DNA of 64,000 nucleotides from assembly GCF_900115565.1 (NCBI RefSeq), contig NZ_FOWW01000008.1, positions 124,001-188,000 of the forward strand. Reading direction: 5' to 3'. The stretch is from Amycolatopsis arida (GTDB lineage: Bacteria > Actinomycetota > Actinomycetes > Mycobacteriales > Pseudonocardiaceae). The position numbers and the translations under genes were made by a program. The first letter of the stretch is position 1, and the number at the start of each line of letters is the position of its first letter. Positions 26,474 to 35,870 of the stretch are shown here, piece by piece. The notes under the pieces were generated by a model. It did no database searches. It was not told where the DNA came from and saw only the letters and a list, made by a program, of their open reading frames with translations.

Positions 26474-27259
26474 TCAGGGCAGCGGCCCGCCGGCGGCGAG
26501 CGCGCACAGCTTGGTGAACTCGTCGGCGTCCAGGCTGGCCCCACCGACGAGGGCACCGTCAACGTTGTCGCACGCCACCAGGTCGGCGATGTTACCGGAT
26601 TTCACCGACCCGCCGTAGAGCACGAGGGCGCCTTCCGCGACCTCGCCCCCGTACTTGTCGGCCAGGGTCTTCCGCAGCGCGGCGCACACCTCCTCCGCGT
26701 CGGCCGGGGTGGCCACCCGCCCGGTGCCGATGGCCCACACCGGCTCGTACGCCACCACCACGTCGCGCACCTGCTCCGCCTTCAACCCCTTGAGCCCGGC
26801 GACGAGCTGCGCCGTGGTGTGCTCCAGGTGTCCACCGGCCTCCCGGACCTCCAGCGGCTCCCCCACGCAGAGGATCGGCCGCAGCCCGTGCTTGAGCGCC
26901 GCACGCACCTTCTTGTTCACCAGCTCGTCGGCCTCGCCGTGGTACTGCCGCCGCTCGGAGTGCCCCACGGTGACGTACGTGCAGCCCAGCTTGGCCAGCA
27001 TCGCGCCGGAGACATCGCCGGTGTAGGCGCCCGAGTCGTGCGGCGAGAGGTCCTGCGCGCCGTAGGTGAGCAGCAGCTTGTCGCCGTCGACCAGGGTCTG
27101 CACGCTACGGATGTCCGTAAACGGTGGGAGTACGGCGACATCAACCTTCGCGAAGTACTTCTCCGGCAGGGCGAACGCGATCTTCTGCACCAGGGCGATG
27201 GCCTCGAGGTGGTTGAGGTTCATCTTCCAGTTGCCGGCGATCAGCGGCTTGCGCGCCAT
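26474..27259 (-). CDS. tpiA: Triosephosphate isomerase
   Basis: This 261-aa TIM-barrel enzyme interconverts glyceraldehyde-3-phosphate and dihydroxyacetone phosphate. It has the N-terminal [11 protein letters not shown] with the catalytic Lys, the catalytic His in [14 protein letters not shown], the catalytic Glu in [17 protein letters not shown], and YGGSVKSGN at the phosphate site. Its ATG directly abuts the pgk stop codon TAG, giving tight coupling. Confidence 0.97.
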   Translation of the reverse strand: MARKPLIAGNWKMNLNHLEAIALVQKIAFALPEKYFAKVDVAVLPPFTDIRSVQTLVDGDKLLLTYGAQDLSPHDSGAYTGDVSGAMLAKLGCTYVTVGHSERRQYHGEADELVNKKVRAALKHGLRPILCVGEPLEVREAGGHLEHTTAQLVAGLKGLKAEQVRDVVVAYEPVWAIGTGRVATPADAEEVCAALRKTLADKYGGEVAEGALVLYGGSVKSGNIADLVACDNVDGALVGGASLDADEFTKLCALAAGGPLP

Positions 27260-28495
27260 CTACTCGCTCCCCTCGTCCAGCACGGCCACTCCGGGCAGCT
27301 CCTTGCCCTCCAGGTACTCCAGCGACGCGCCGCCACCGGTGGAGATGTGCGAGAAGCCCTCCTCCGGCAGGCCGAGCAGCCGCACCGCCGCGGCCGAGTC
27401 GCCGCCACCGACCACGCTGAACGCGTCCGAGTCGGCGATCGCCCTGGCCACCCCGCGGGTGCCCGCGGCGAACGGGGCCAGCTCGAACACGCCCATCGGG
27501 CCGTTCCAGAACGTGGTGGCCGCGCCGGCGAGGGTGTCGGCGAACGCGCGCACCGTGTCGGGGCCGACGTCCAGGCCCATCCAGCCGTCCGGAATCGCGT
27601 CGACGGGCACCGTGCGGGTGGCGGCGTCGGCGGCGAAGGCATCGGCCACCACCACGTCGGTGGGCAGCTGGATCTTGTCGCCGGCCTCGGCCAGCAGCCG
27701 CTTGCAGGTGTCGACCATGTCCGACTCCAGCAGCGACTTCCCCACCGAGTGGCCCTGGGCGGCGAGGAACGTGAAGCACATCCCACCGCCGACCAGCAGC
27801 CGGTCCACCTTCGGCAGCAGCGCCTCGATCACCGCCAGCTTGTCGGAGACCTTCGAGCCGCCGAGCACCACGGCATAGGGGCGGCGCGGGTCGCCGGTGA
27901 GCCGGTTGAGGACCTCGACCTCGGCCAGCACCAGGCCACCGGCGTAGGCGGGCAGCACCCTGGCCACGTCGTAGACCGAGGCCTGCTTGCGGTGCACCAC
28001 CCCGAAGCCGTCGGAGACGAAGGCGCCGCCACCGCGCCCGCCGGCGCCAGCGGCACCCGCACCGCCGACCAGACCCGCCAGCTCCGCGGCCAGCGCGGCC
28101 CGCTCGCCGGCGTCCTTGCTGGTCTCCCGCGGGTCGAACCGGACGTTCTCCAGCAGCACCACCGCCCCGTCGGTGAGCGCGTCCGCGGACTGCCGGGCGG
28201 AGGGGCCGGTGACGTCCCCGGCGAGGGTGACCCGGGTCTCGAGCAGCTCACCGAGCCGGCCGGCCACCGGGGCCAGCGAGTACTTCGGGTCCGGCGTGCC
28301 CTTCGGCCGGCCGAGGTGCGCGGCCACGAGCACCCTGGCGCCGGCCTCGACCAGGCGCCGCAGGGTCGGGACGGCGGCACGGACCCGGCCGTCGTCGGTG
28401 ATGGTGTCGTCGTCGAGGGGAACGTTGAGGTCGGCGCGCACCAGCACGCACCGACCTTCCACGCCCTCGACGAGCAGGTCGTCGAGTGTCTTCAC
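27260..28495 (-). CDS. pgk: Phosphoglycerate kinase
   Basis: This 411-aa glycolytic kinase makes ATP from 1,3-bisphosphoglycerate. It has the N-domain motif [13 protein letters not shown], the arginine region [27 protein letters not shown], and the nucleotide-site [14 protein letters not shown] then [19 protein letters not shown]. The start is GTG 28495, 10 bases after gap. A Gly/Ala insertion ([14 protein letters not shown]) near residue 130 is a small local oddity. Confidence 0.96.
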   Translation of the reverse strand: MKTLDDLLVEGVEGRCVLVRADLNVPLDDDTITDDGRVRAAVPTLRRLVEAGARVLVAAHLGRPKGTPDPKYSLAPVAGRLGELLETRVTLAGDVTGPSARQSADALTDGAVVLLENVRFDPRETSKDAGERAALAAELAGLVGGAGAAGAGGRGGGAFVSDGFGVVHRKQASVYDVARVLPAYAGGLVLAEVEVLNRLTGDPRRPYAVVLGGSKVSDKLAVIEALLPKVDRLLVGGGMCFTFLAAQGHSVGKSLLESDMVDTCKRLLAEAGDKIQLPTDVVVADAFAADAATRTVPVDAIPDGWMGLDVGPDTVRAFADTLAGAATTFWNGPMGVFELAPFAAGTRGVARAIADSDAFSVVGGGDSAAAVRLLGLPEEGFSHISTGGGASLEYLEGKELPGVAVLDEGSE

Positions 28496-28505
28496 CGGCG
28501 CGACC

Positions 28506-29720
<1,215 letters not shown>

Positions 29721-29806
29721 TCACCGCAAACCCTAGCGTGCTCACCTGCTGCTTCCGGAGTGACCCGAGGCGAGACGTCGACCACCCGCCTGGCCAGGGG
29801 AATCGA

Positions 29807-31003
29807 TTAAGAAACCAGCTCGCGCTGCAGCGGTGAGGGGAACCGCGGCACCACCCGGACGTCGCCGAACCACCGGCGCCACCGGTCCGCCTCGGCGGCC
29901 ACCGCGGCCTCCGCCTCGGCGCCGACGTCCTCCAGTAACCGGACCGCGATCTCGCCGTCCGGGCGCTGCGCCCAGCCGCCGACGATCCGGCCGTCGCACC
30001 ACACTGTGGGGCCGACGTTGCCGTTGCGGTCGAACAACGCGGCCCGGTGCGGGCCGAGGAACCAGTCGCGCCCGGCCCAGCCCATCGGCGTCGGGTCGAG
30101 GGACGGCAGCAGCGCGACCCACGGGTCCGGCTCGGGCACCGGGTCGAGGTCGTCGGCGAGGACGAGACCGGGGATGCCGTCGAGGTCGACCTCGACGGGG
30201 CCGAGGTCGGCGAGCGCCTTCTTCGTCGTCGCCACGGTCCAGCCGGTCCACCAGCGGAGGTCCTCGACCGGGGCGGGGCCGAACGCCGCCAGCCAGCGAC
30301 GGGCCAACTCGACCCGCGCGGCGTGCGGGTCGAGCGCGGGCAGGCCCCCGCGCAGCCACGCGCCGGTCGCGTGCCACTCGTACTGGCTGGACAGCCAGGT
30401 GCCGCGCGGGCGGCCGCGCACGATGCGGCCCTCCATGGAGAGCACGTTGAGCACGCGGGTGGTGACGTAGCCGATGGCGGCGTAGGGCTTGCCCCTGGCC
30501 ATGTGCAGCTGCTGGCGCAGCCGGGGCACGTCCTCGGTGAGGTCCTTCGGCATGGCCGAGCCGCGCCGCTCCAGTGCCGCGGCGGTCTCGTCGAGGACCT
30601 CGGCCAACCAGCGGTCGGCGTCGGGGACGGGCTCCGGATGGCCCTGGGCGGTGAGGTCGCGGGCGAGCTGGCGGCGCTGCGCCCTGGCGATGTCGCCGGC
30701 GCAGGCGGCCTGGACGACCGGAGCGACCGGTGTGGGGACCACGAACATGGTGCGGCGCATGCCGATCATGCGCACGAGCGTGCGGTCGGTGTAGAGGGCG
30801 CGCTCGACGGCGGCGACGGCGGGGTCGCGCAGGCGGGCCGCCGCGGAGAGGTGGACGGTGGCCGGGTCGGTGGCGTGCAGCGCCACGAGGCTCTCGGCCA
30901 CGTCCTCGGGCCGCTCGGCACGGGCACCGGGCACGAGCCGGTGGCGACGGGCGAGCCGGGCCCTGCGCTCGGCGACGGGAACGCGGCGGATCTGGCGGGT
31001 CAT
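29807..31003 (-). CDS. AlkZ-like winged-helix DNA-binding protein (HTH_42, PF06224)
   Basis: This 398-aa protein belongs to the AlkZ/AlkX/YcaQ group of winged-helix DNA glycosylases. Family blocks are visible: ESLVALHATDPATVHLSAAA, the MIGMRRTMFVVP segment, WLSSQYEWHATGAWLRGGLP, and the VEDLRWWTGWTVATTKKALA helix, followed by WFLGPHRAALFDRNGNVGPT. AlkZ itself unhooks azinomycin crosslinks in Streptomyces sahachiroi, and relatives are often linked to genotoxin self-resistance. The QΦQ-type catalytic motif of AlkZ is not evident here (GMRRTMFVV instead), so glycosylase activity is uncertain. ATG 31003. Confidence 0.8.
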   Translation of the reverse strand: MTRQIRRVPVAERRARLARRHRLVPGARAERPEDVAESLVALHATDPATVHLSAAARLRDPAVAAVERALYTDRTLVRMIGMRRTMFVVPTPVAPVVQAACAGDIARAQRRQLARDLTAQGHPEPVPDADRWLAEVLDETAAALERRGSAMPKDLTEDVPRLRQQLHMARGKPYAAIGYVTTRVLNVLSMEGRIVRGRPRGTWLSSQYEWHATGAWLRGGLPALDPHAARVELARRWLAAFGPAPVEDLRWWTGWTVATTKKALADLGPVEVDLDGIPGLVLADDLDPVPEPDPWVALLPSLDPTPMGWAGRDWFLGPHRAALFDRNGNVGPTVWCDGRIVGGWAQRPDGEIAVRLLEDVGAEAEAAVAAEADRWRRWFGDVRVVPRFPSPLQRELVS

Positions 31004-31309
31004 GACGCCTTGGTACCACCCGGGTCTGACATTCGTACCGGACAGCCACCCCCCGTTCGGGCGCGCCGCGCACCCGCGATCGGCCGAAGCCGGCTAGGCA
31101 ATCGGTACCGATTCGCACGGGAGAGGCGCCGTGTCCATATAGGACGATTGTGGACAAGTCGTTGCGTCGTAGACCATTCGGGTGCTCTTCCCGCTCAACT
31201 CTCCCGATTTCCCGCCACGCTGCTAGCGTCGAAACCGAGCCCGTGAGCGGACGCCGGCACCGGCCTCGCTCCGGGACAGCATTCTGAGCCCGACACTGGG
31301 GGATGGGCC
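31004..31309. other. Intergenic region with a 14-bp palindrome upstream of the secreted toroid protein
   Basis: No gene is supported in this 306-base stretch. It contains the perfect palindrome AATCGGTACCGATT and a GGACGATTGTGGACAAG segment. No cobalamin riboswitch consensus is visible, even though the downstream proteins look like B12-carrier domains. Confidence 0.45.
31100..31113. promoter_or_regulatory. Palindromic operator candidate
   Basis: AATCGGTACCGATT is a perfect 14-bp palindrome 197 bases before the ATG at 31310 and 97 bases before the AlkZ-like start on the other side. It could serve either gene. No regulator is identified. Confidence 0.35.
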
Positions 31310-32332
31310 ATGACTCGCACCCGTGCACGGCACGGCTTCGGCCGAGCTCTGGGGATTCTTGCGCTGGGACTCCTCACCATGCTGATCGGGGCACCGGCCG
31401 CGACGGCCGTGCCACCGTCGACTACCCACGGAACGCACACCGCTTCGTCGGGCGGACCGTGCACGCCGCGGTCCGCGCTCGACCGGCTGGCCGACTACAT
31501 CCGCACCCAACAGGCGCCCGACGGCTCGTTCCCCGGCATCGGCCCGGGCTCGACCGCGGACGCGGTGTACAGCCTCGCCGCCGCCGGCGTCGACCCGTCG
31601 ACGGTGACCACCAACGGCAACTCACCCATCGACTACATCTACTCGCGGACCGACGATCTCGACACCGGCGTCGCGGCGAGGTTCCTGCTGGCGCTGATCG
31701 TCTCGGGCCACTCGACGACGGCGCCGAACGGCATCGACTTCGTCCGTGCCGTCGAATCCGGCTACGAGCCGGCAACCGGCCTGTTCGGCGTCAACCTCAC
31801 CGCCCATTCCTACGCCATGATCGCGTTGCGCGCCGCCGGCCGACCGGTGCCGTCGGCCGCGGCCGACGCGCTGCGCGCCCGGCAGCGGGCCGACGGCGGG
31901 TGGAGCCACTACGTCCCGGCGCGGAACAGCGACACCAACACCACGGCGGTGGCCCTGGTCGCGCTCAGGGCCGTCGGCGGGGCGCACCCGGACACGGTGC
32001 GGCGTGCCCTGGCCTACCTGCGCACCCAGCAGGCGGCCGGGGACGGCGGCTTCACCTTCTCCACGGAATACGGCACGGCCAGCGACACGAACTCGACCGC
32101 ACTCGTCGTCGTCGCGCTCCGCGTCCTCGGCCAGGATCTCGCGGCCTGGGCGCAGAACGGCAACCACGTGGTAACCAGGCTGCTCGCGTTCCAGAACCCG
32201 TCCGGCGCCTTCCGCCACACCGACGAGTTCCCGACCGACAACCCCTACGCCTCGTACCAGGCGGGACCGGCACTGGCGGCCACGCTGTGCCGAACTGGCG
32301 TCACACCGAATGCCGGCGCGATGGGGAGCTGA
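31310..32332 (+). CDS. Secreted alpha/alpha-toroid protein (prenyltransferase/intrinsic-factor N-domain-like repeats)
   Basis: This 340-aa protein has a Sec signal peptide of about 37 residues (RALGILALGLLTMLIGAPAA, cleavage near ATA-VPP). The mature part has repeated helix pairs of the squalene-cyclase/prenyltransferase type: ALDRLADYIRTQQAPDGSF, ALRARQRADGGWSHYV, ALAYLRTQQAAGDGGFTF, each followed by a TNSTALVVVALRVLG-like second helix. Two Cys are conserved in position at either end. It lacks the DCTAE/DDTA catalytic motifs of cyclases, so it is more likely a ligand-binding toroid. Animal intrinsic factor and transcobalamin combine this fold with a DUF4430-type domain, encoded here by the next gene 46 bases on. 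Corrinoid binding is inference. Confidence 0.75.
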   Translation: MTRTRARHGFGRALGILALGLLTMLIGAPAATAVPPSTTHGTHTASSGGPCTPRSALDRLADYIRTQQAPDGSFPGIGPGSTADAVYSLAAAGVDPSTVTTNGNSPIDYIYSRTDDLDTGVAARFLLALIVSGHSTTAPNGIDFVRAVESGYEPATGLFGVNLTAHSYAMIALRAAGRPVPSAAADALRARQRADGGWSHYVPARNSDTNTTAVALVALRAVGGAHPDTVRRALAYLRTQQAAGDGGFTFSTEYGTASDTNSTALVVVALRVLGQDLAAWAQNGNHVVTRLLAFQNPSGAFRHTDEFPTDNPYASYQAGPALAATLCRTGVTPNAGAMGS

Positions 32333-32378
32333 GGCGCCGGCACCCGTTCCACGTCCATCGTTCCACCAAGGAGGGACC

Positions 32379-32831
32379 ATGTCCGCTGCGCGCCGGTTCG
32401 CCGCCGTCGCCGCCACCGCCGCCGCCGTCACGACGGCCGTGATCACCGGCCCCGCGGCCGCGGCCACGACCACCGCCGGTGCCTGCACCGGGACCAGTGG
32501 GGTCACCGTCGTCGTCGACTTCGCCGAGCTGGGTGGAGGTATCGAGACCCGCTGCGCGCCGGGCGATCCGGCCAGTGGGCTCGAGGCGTTGACCGGAGCC
32601 GGGTTCACGTACGACTTCGTCCCGGGGTATCCCGGTTTCATTTGCCGGATCGACGAGCTTCCCGATCCCTGCAACGGCGCGCCAGTGACCGCCTACTGGT
32701 CGTACTGGCACGCCCAGCCGGGCGGGTCGTGGTCCTACAGTCAACTCGGCGCGGGGAACTACGACCCCGCCCCAGGCTCGGTCGAGGGTTGGGCCTTCGG
32801 CGCCGGACAGGAACCCGGGGTGAATCCATAG
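32379..32831 (+). CDS. Secreted small protein resembling the transcobalamin C-terminal (DUF4430) domain
   Basis: This 150-aa protein has a signal peptide (ATAAAVTTAVITGPAAAAT). The mature domain of about 118 residues opens with TSGVTVVVDFAELGGGIETR, continues GLEALTGAGFTYDFVPGYPG, FICRIDELPDPCNG and YWSYWHAQPGGSWSYSQLG, and ends GWAFGAGQ. This order of beta strands, paired Cys and an aromatic YWSYW motif is like DUF4430/transcobalamin C-domains. Four Cys could make two disulfides. ATG 32379 follows AAGGAGGG. It is probably co-transcribed with the toroid gene, and together they reproduce the two-domain vitamin B12 carrier layout in separate chains. The domain call is from memory of the fold family. 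Confidence 0.7.
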   Translation: MSAARRFAAVAATAAAVTTAVITGPAAAATTTAGACTGTSGVTVVVDFAELGGGIETRCAPGDPASGLEALTGAGFTYDFVPGYPGFICRIDELPDPCNGAPVTAYWSYWHAQPGGSWSYSQLGAGNYDPAPGSVEGWAFGAGQEPGVNP

Positions 32832-33197
32832 CCGCCCGCTGTTCGGACCCTCCAGCGAACCCTTCGCACACAAAACGGACAGAACTGTTCGCCTCGTTCG
32901 GAACGTTAACAACGACGTCCGGAAGACACGAGCCGCAGAGCAAACGCGGCCGGAAAAGCAGATGGGGCGAACACCAGGAACGTGGTCGCCAGCGCGAACG
33001 AGCTGGCCGGATCCCAGCGCGGACAACACCCGAGTGCGGCCGGCTCAACAACCGATGGCGATCCGAGGGCATTCGCGCGCCAATAACACGGGTGGTGAAG
33101 AAAATTCCCCCGACGCCTTGACCCGGACACGAGCACGGGAATACGGTGGAGTTGGAGCCGCAGCCACTATTCGCCAATCCGAAGGGGATAGGAAGTC
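32832..33197 (+). promoter_or_regulatory. Upstream region and promoter of the YcaO RiPP-like cluster
   Basis: This 366-base stretch holds no convincing gene and is clearly lower in GC than its surroundings. TTGACC (33118-33123) and TACGGT (33142-33147) are 18 bases apart and form a good sigma70-type promoter, with transcription expected near 33154 and a leader of about 44 bases. GGGGATAGGAA just before 33198 is the likely ribosome site for the precursor gene. Confidence 0.55.
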
Positions 33198-33335
33198 ATG
33201 GCACATCACGGCTACGAATACGAGGAAATCGACGAGACCGCTCCGCGACGGCTCCGGGCACACACCCCCGCCGTGGAGGACTCCTTCGGCTGGCTCGACA
33301 CCCCGGACACCGAGGCCGACGAGCAGGCCGAGTAA
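33198..33335 (+). CDS. Candidate RiPP precursor peptide (45 aa)
   Basis: The ORF is ATG to TAA, encoding a 45-residue acidic peptide that starts MAHHGYEYEEIDETAPRRLR and ends FGWLDTPDTEADEQAE. It has no cysteine; modifiable residues are Thr14, Thr23, Ser29, Thr35 and Thr38. It is preceded by GGGGATAGGAA and a promoter, and followed by a 21-bp hairpin and then the YcaO gene. Size, acidity, position and gene order are what one expects of the substrate of the YcaO enzyme. No known precursor family was recognised; a leader/core border cannot be placed, though the charged first 20-25 residues would be the leader. Confidence 0.6.
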   Translation: MAHHGYEYEEIDETAPRRLRAHTPAVEDSFGWLDTPDTEADEQAE

Positions 33336-33342
33336 CACCCAC

Positions 33343-33387
33343 CCGGGTGGTCGGCCGGGTCCACCGTGGGCCCGGCCGACCACCCGG
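33343..33387 (+). terminator. Strong hairpin between precursor and YcaO genes (attenuator candidate)
   Basis: CCGGGTGGTCGGCCGGG (33343-33359) pairs perfectly with 33371-33387, and the inner bases add one G-U and three more pairs, closing a 3-base loop. The stem of about 21 bp starts 8 bases after the precursor stop codon. Partial termination here would keep precursor mRNA in excess over enzyme mRNA, a usual arrangement in peptide natural-product loci. No U-tract is seen. Confidence 0.65.
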
Positions 33388-33504
33388 CAGGCCCGACGGC
33401 AGCGGCCAGCGCAAGGAGAACGACCCGCGCAACGGGCGCCGCGACGAGTCACGGCGTTGCGGATCGCTCCTCACGGACCGCCTCTTCGCGAACCACGGGG
33501 GACC

Positions 33505-35835
33505 ATGGTGAAGGCAGGGACAGCCGACCAGACCGGCCGGGACGTCGGTCCAGCCGCGTACCCGGTATCGGGTTACCTCCTCTACCGCGGTTCGGACGGA
33601 CAGTGGCGCTGTCTCCTTCCGGACGGCCGTTTCCTCCACCTGCGGGCTAGCGATCACGTGCTGCGCCACGCGCAGGCCGTGCTGGGTGGCGCCACTTCCG
33701 CTCGGGGTGAGCCGCTGATGGTTCCGCACCAGCCGGCGGCTGCGGGCGAGCCGCCGACTCCGGGCGAGGTACGGCGGTTTCTGGCCGGGCTCGTCGAACG
33801 CGGAGCACGGGGCGAGCCAGACCCCGCCACCACCACAACCGTTGCCACCGCCCCCACCGCCCCCACCATTGCCGCCACCGCCGACCTGACTCGCTACACG
33901 GTGTGCGTCGAATCGGTGCCCGCCGCGGGCGACCGCCCGGACAATCCGGTCGCGGACCTGGTGCGAACCCTCCTCGAACCCCACGTCGAGCTCGTGCGAC
34001 GAGCGACGCCTCCCGGCGCCCCGCTCGACCTCTCCGAGGGCGTCGACGTCATGATCTCCTGCGCGGGCTGGCTGCCCGACCGGCACTGGCAGGACGTGGA
34101 CGAGCACTGCGCCACCGCCGGGATCGCCTGGCACCGCTGCCATCTCGACGGCGGCCGGCTCCGGGTGGGGCCGATGGTGGTACCCGGGGACGGGGTCCGC
34201 TACCGCGACGTGCGCGCCCGCCGGCTGGCCGCCAGCCCGGTGCCCGAGGAACTGCGTGAGCTGTGGGCACACCTGGACACCGGCACGAACCTCCCGGCGC
34301 CACCCTGGCCGGGTCCCGGCCAGGTCGCCGTGGCCGCCGGCCTGCTCGTCGCCGACGTGCTCGCCCACCTCGCCGGAAACCCCGTCCCGGGCGCGGGCCG
34401 TGAACTGACCGTCGGTCCGGGCGAGGTGGTCCGCCATCCGGTGTTGCCGCTGCCTGTCGATACCGGGCGTCCCGGCTCTCCCGTCCCGGTGTCGAGCCTG
34501 GTCGACCCGCGGTTCGGGGTGGTCACCCGGCTGCGCCGGGAACAGCCGGCCGACGTACCGGCCGCCTTCGTCAGCTACACCGCCGAGCTCGCGAACACCC
34601 GCGAGTTCGCCCCGTGGACCGCGGACGCGGTCACCGGCGGCGCCGCCTGGGGCGACCCCGAACGCGCCCGCGCGGCCGCCCTCGGTGAGGCGGTCGAACG
34701 CTACTGCGGCAACGCCGTCCCAGCCGACCTGGTCATCGGCTCCGCGGCCGACCTGGCCGCCACCGGGCGGGACGTCCTCGATCCCACCGGGCTCGCGTTG
34801 TACTCGGCCACCCAGTACGCGACGCCCGGTTTCCCCTTCGTCCCGTTCGGCCGGGAGCTCGAGACGGCCTGGGCCACCGGGCGCGACCTGCACGGCGGCG
34901 GCCCCATCCTGGTGCCGGCGGCACTGACCTACCTCAACGGACCGGGCACCCGGCCCGGCGAGCACCCCGCCATCTCCACCCAGGCTTTCGCCGGGATCGC
35001 CGCGGGCCCCTCGGTCGCCGCCGCCGAACGCGCCGCACTGGAGGAGTTGCTCGAACGCGACGCCGTGACACTCTGGTGGTACAGCGGGGCGCCGGCACGC
35101 GCGCTACGAGCGGACCACGACCCGCGGCTCGCGCTGCTGCGCGCCGACACCGTCGCGGCTGGACTGGACCCGACCTTCCTGGCCATCCCCTGCCCGTTCG
35201 ATGTGCCCGTGATCGGGGTGTTCCTGGAGGACCACGAACGCGGCGTGGTCGCCTTCGGAACCGCCTGCCGGCCCACCCCCGTGGCCGCCGCGGAGAAGGC
35301 ACTCTGCGAGGCGCTGGTCACCTACACGGTCAGCCGCGAGCTGGCCGCCCCGGACAGCGAGTTCTGGGCCGCGGTCAGCGCGGGCCGCCTCCGCGCCAGG
35401 CCGTACCGACCGTGGCGGGCCGACCGACACTACCGCGACGACTACCGGTCGGACTGGCGGGATCTCACCCACCTCGACCCCAACGTCCAGCTGTACCTGG
35501 ACCCGCGAATGCGGGACGCGCCGCTGCGCCGACTGCGGAACCCGGTCGGCGAGGTCGACCTCGCCCCGGTGGACGGCGACCCTCGGGACGCCTACCTGCG
35601 GGCCCTCGCCGCCACGGGGTTGCCCGCCGTATCGGTCAACCTCACCACCCCCGACGTGGCGGCAGCGGGGCTCCGCGTGGTCAGGGTCGTCGTCGGCGGC
35701 CTGTACCAGCTCGCGCCGGCCGCGTTCCCCCTGCTCGGGGGCACGCGCCTGTACACCGAACCGGTCACCCACGGCTGGGTGCCCGGACCACTGACCGAGG
35801 ACGACCTGGTCCGTCATCCGCTGCCGTTCGCCTGA
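33505..35835 (+). CDS. Fused E1-like / YcaO cyclodehydratase-type protein
   Basis: This 776-aa protein is the predicted peptide-modifying enzyme. Residues 1-270 resemble the leader-binding, ThiF-like partner of TOMM systems (GYLLYRGSDGQWRCLLPDG; later RYRDVRARRLAASPVPEEL near 233). Residues from about 330 to the end are a YcaO domain that activates backbone amides with ATP. Its ATP-site motifs are LGEAVERYCGN (393-403), ERAALEELLERDAVTLWW (from 508) and AAEKALCEALVTY (near 597). The C-terminus RHPLPFA keeps the proline-rich tail of azoline-forming YcaOs. Unlike most fused proteins I recall, the Cys pairs that bind zinc in the E1-like part are replaced by Arg/Asp. ATG 33505 follows GGGGGACC. 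No TfuA or dedicated dehydrogenase is next to it; the LLM gene follows. Confidence 0.82.
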   Translation: MVKAGTADQTGRDVGPAAYPVSGYLLYRGSDGQWRCLLPDGRFLHLRASDHVLRHAQAVLGGATSARGEPLMVPHQPAAAGEPPTPGEVRRFLAGLVERGARGEPDPATTTTVATAPTAPTIAATADLTRYTVCVESVPAAGDRPDNPVADLVRTLLEPHVELVRRATPPGAPLDLSEGVDVMISCAGWLPDRHWQDVDEHCATAGIAWHRCHLDGGRLRVGPMVVPGDGVRYRDVRARRLAASPVPEELRELWAHLDTGTNLPAPPWPGPGQVAVAAGLLVADVLAHLAGNPVPGAGRELTVGPGEVVRHPVLPLPVDTGRPGSPVPVSSLVDPRFGVVTRLRREQPADVPAAFVSYTAELANTREFAPWTADAVTGGAAWGDPERARAAALGEAVERYCGNAVPADLVIGSAADLAATGRDVLDPTGLALYSATQYATPGFPFVPFGRELETAWATGRDLHGGGPILVPAALTYLNGPGTRPGEHPAISTQAFAGIAAGPSVAAAERAALEELLERDAVTLWWYSGAPARALRADHDPRLALLRADTVAAGLDPTFLAIPCPFDVPVIGVFLEDHERGVVAFGTACRPTPVAAAEKALCEALVTYTVSRELAAPDSEFWAAVSAGRLRARPYRPWRADRHYRDDYRSDWRDLTHLDPNVQLYLDPRMRDAPLRRLRNPVGEVDLAPVDGDPRDAYLRALAATGLPAVSVNLTTPDVAAAGLRVVRVVVGGLYQLAPAAFPLLGGTRLYTEPVTHGWVPGPLTEDDLVRHPLPFA

Positions 35836-35870
35836 ACCGGGCGGACACCGAAGGGAAGAATGGAGCCGGA

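Noticed and set aside
31004..31309. Cobalamin riboswitch before the B12-carrier-like genes
   Set aside because: Looked for the core (GCCACTG and B12 box) but none is present.
32638..33177. Minus-strand open frame in the region before the RiPP precursor
   Set aside because: It runs through the end of the DUF4430-like gene, has no ribosome site and no recognisable domain; the region has promoter features on the plus strand.
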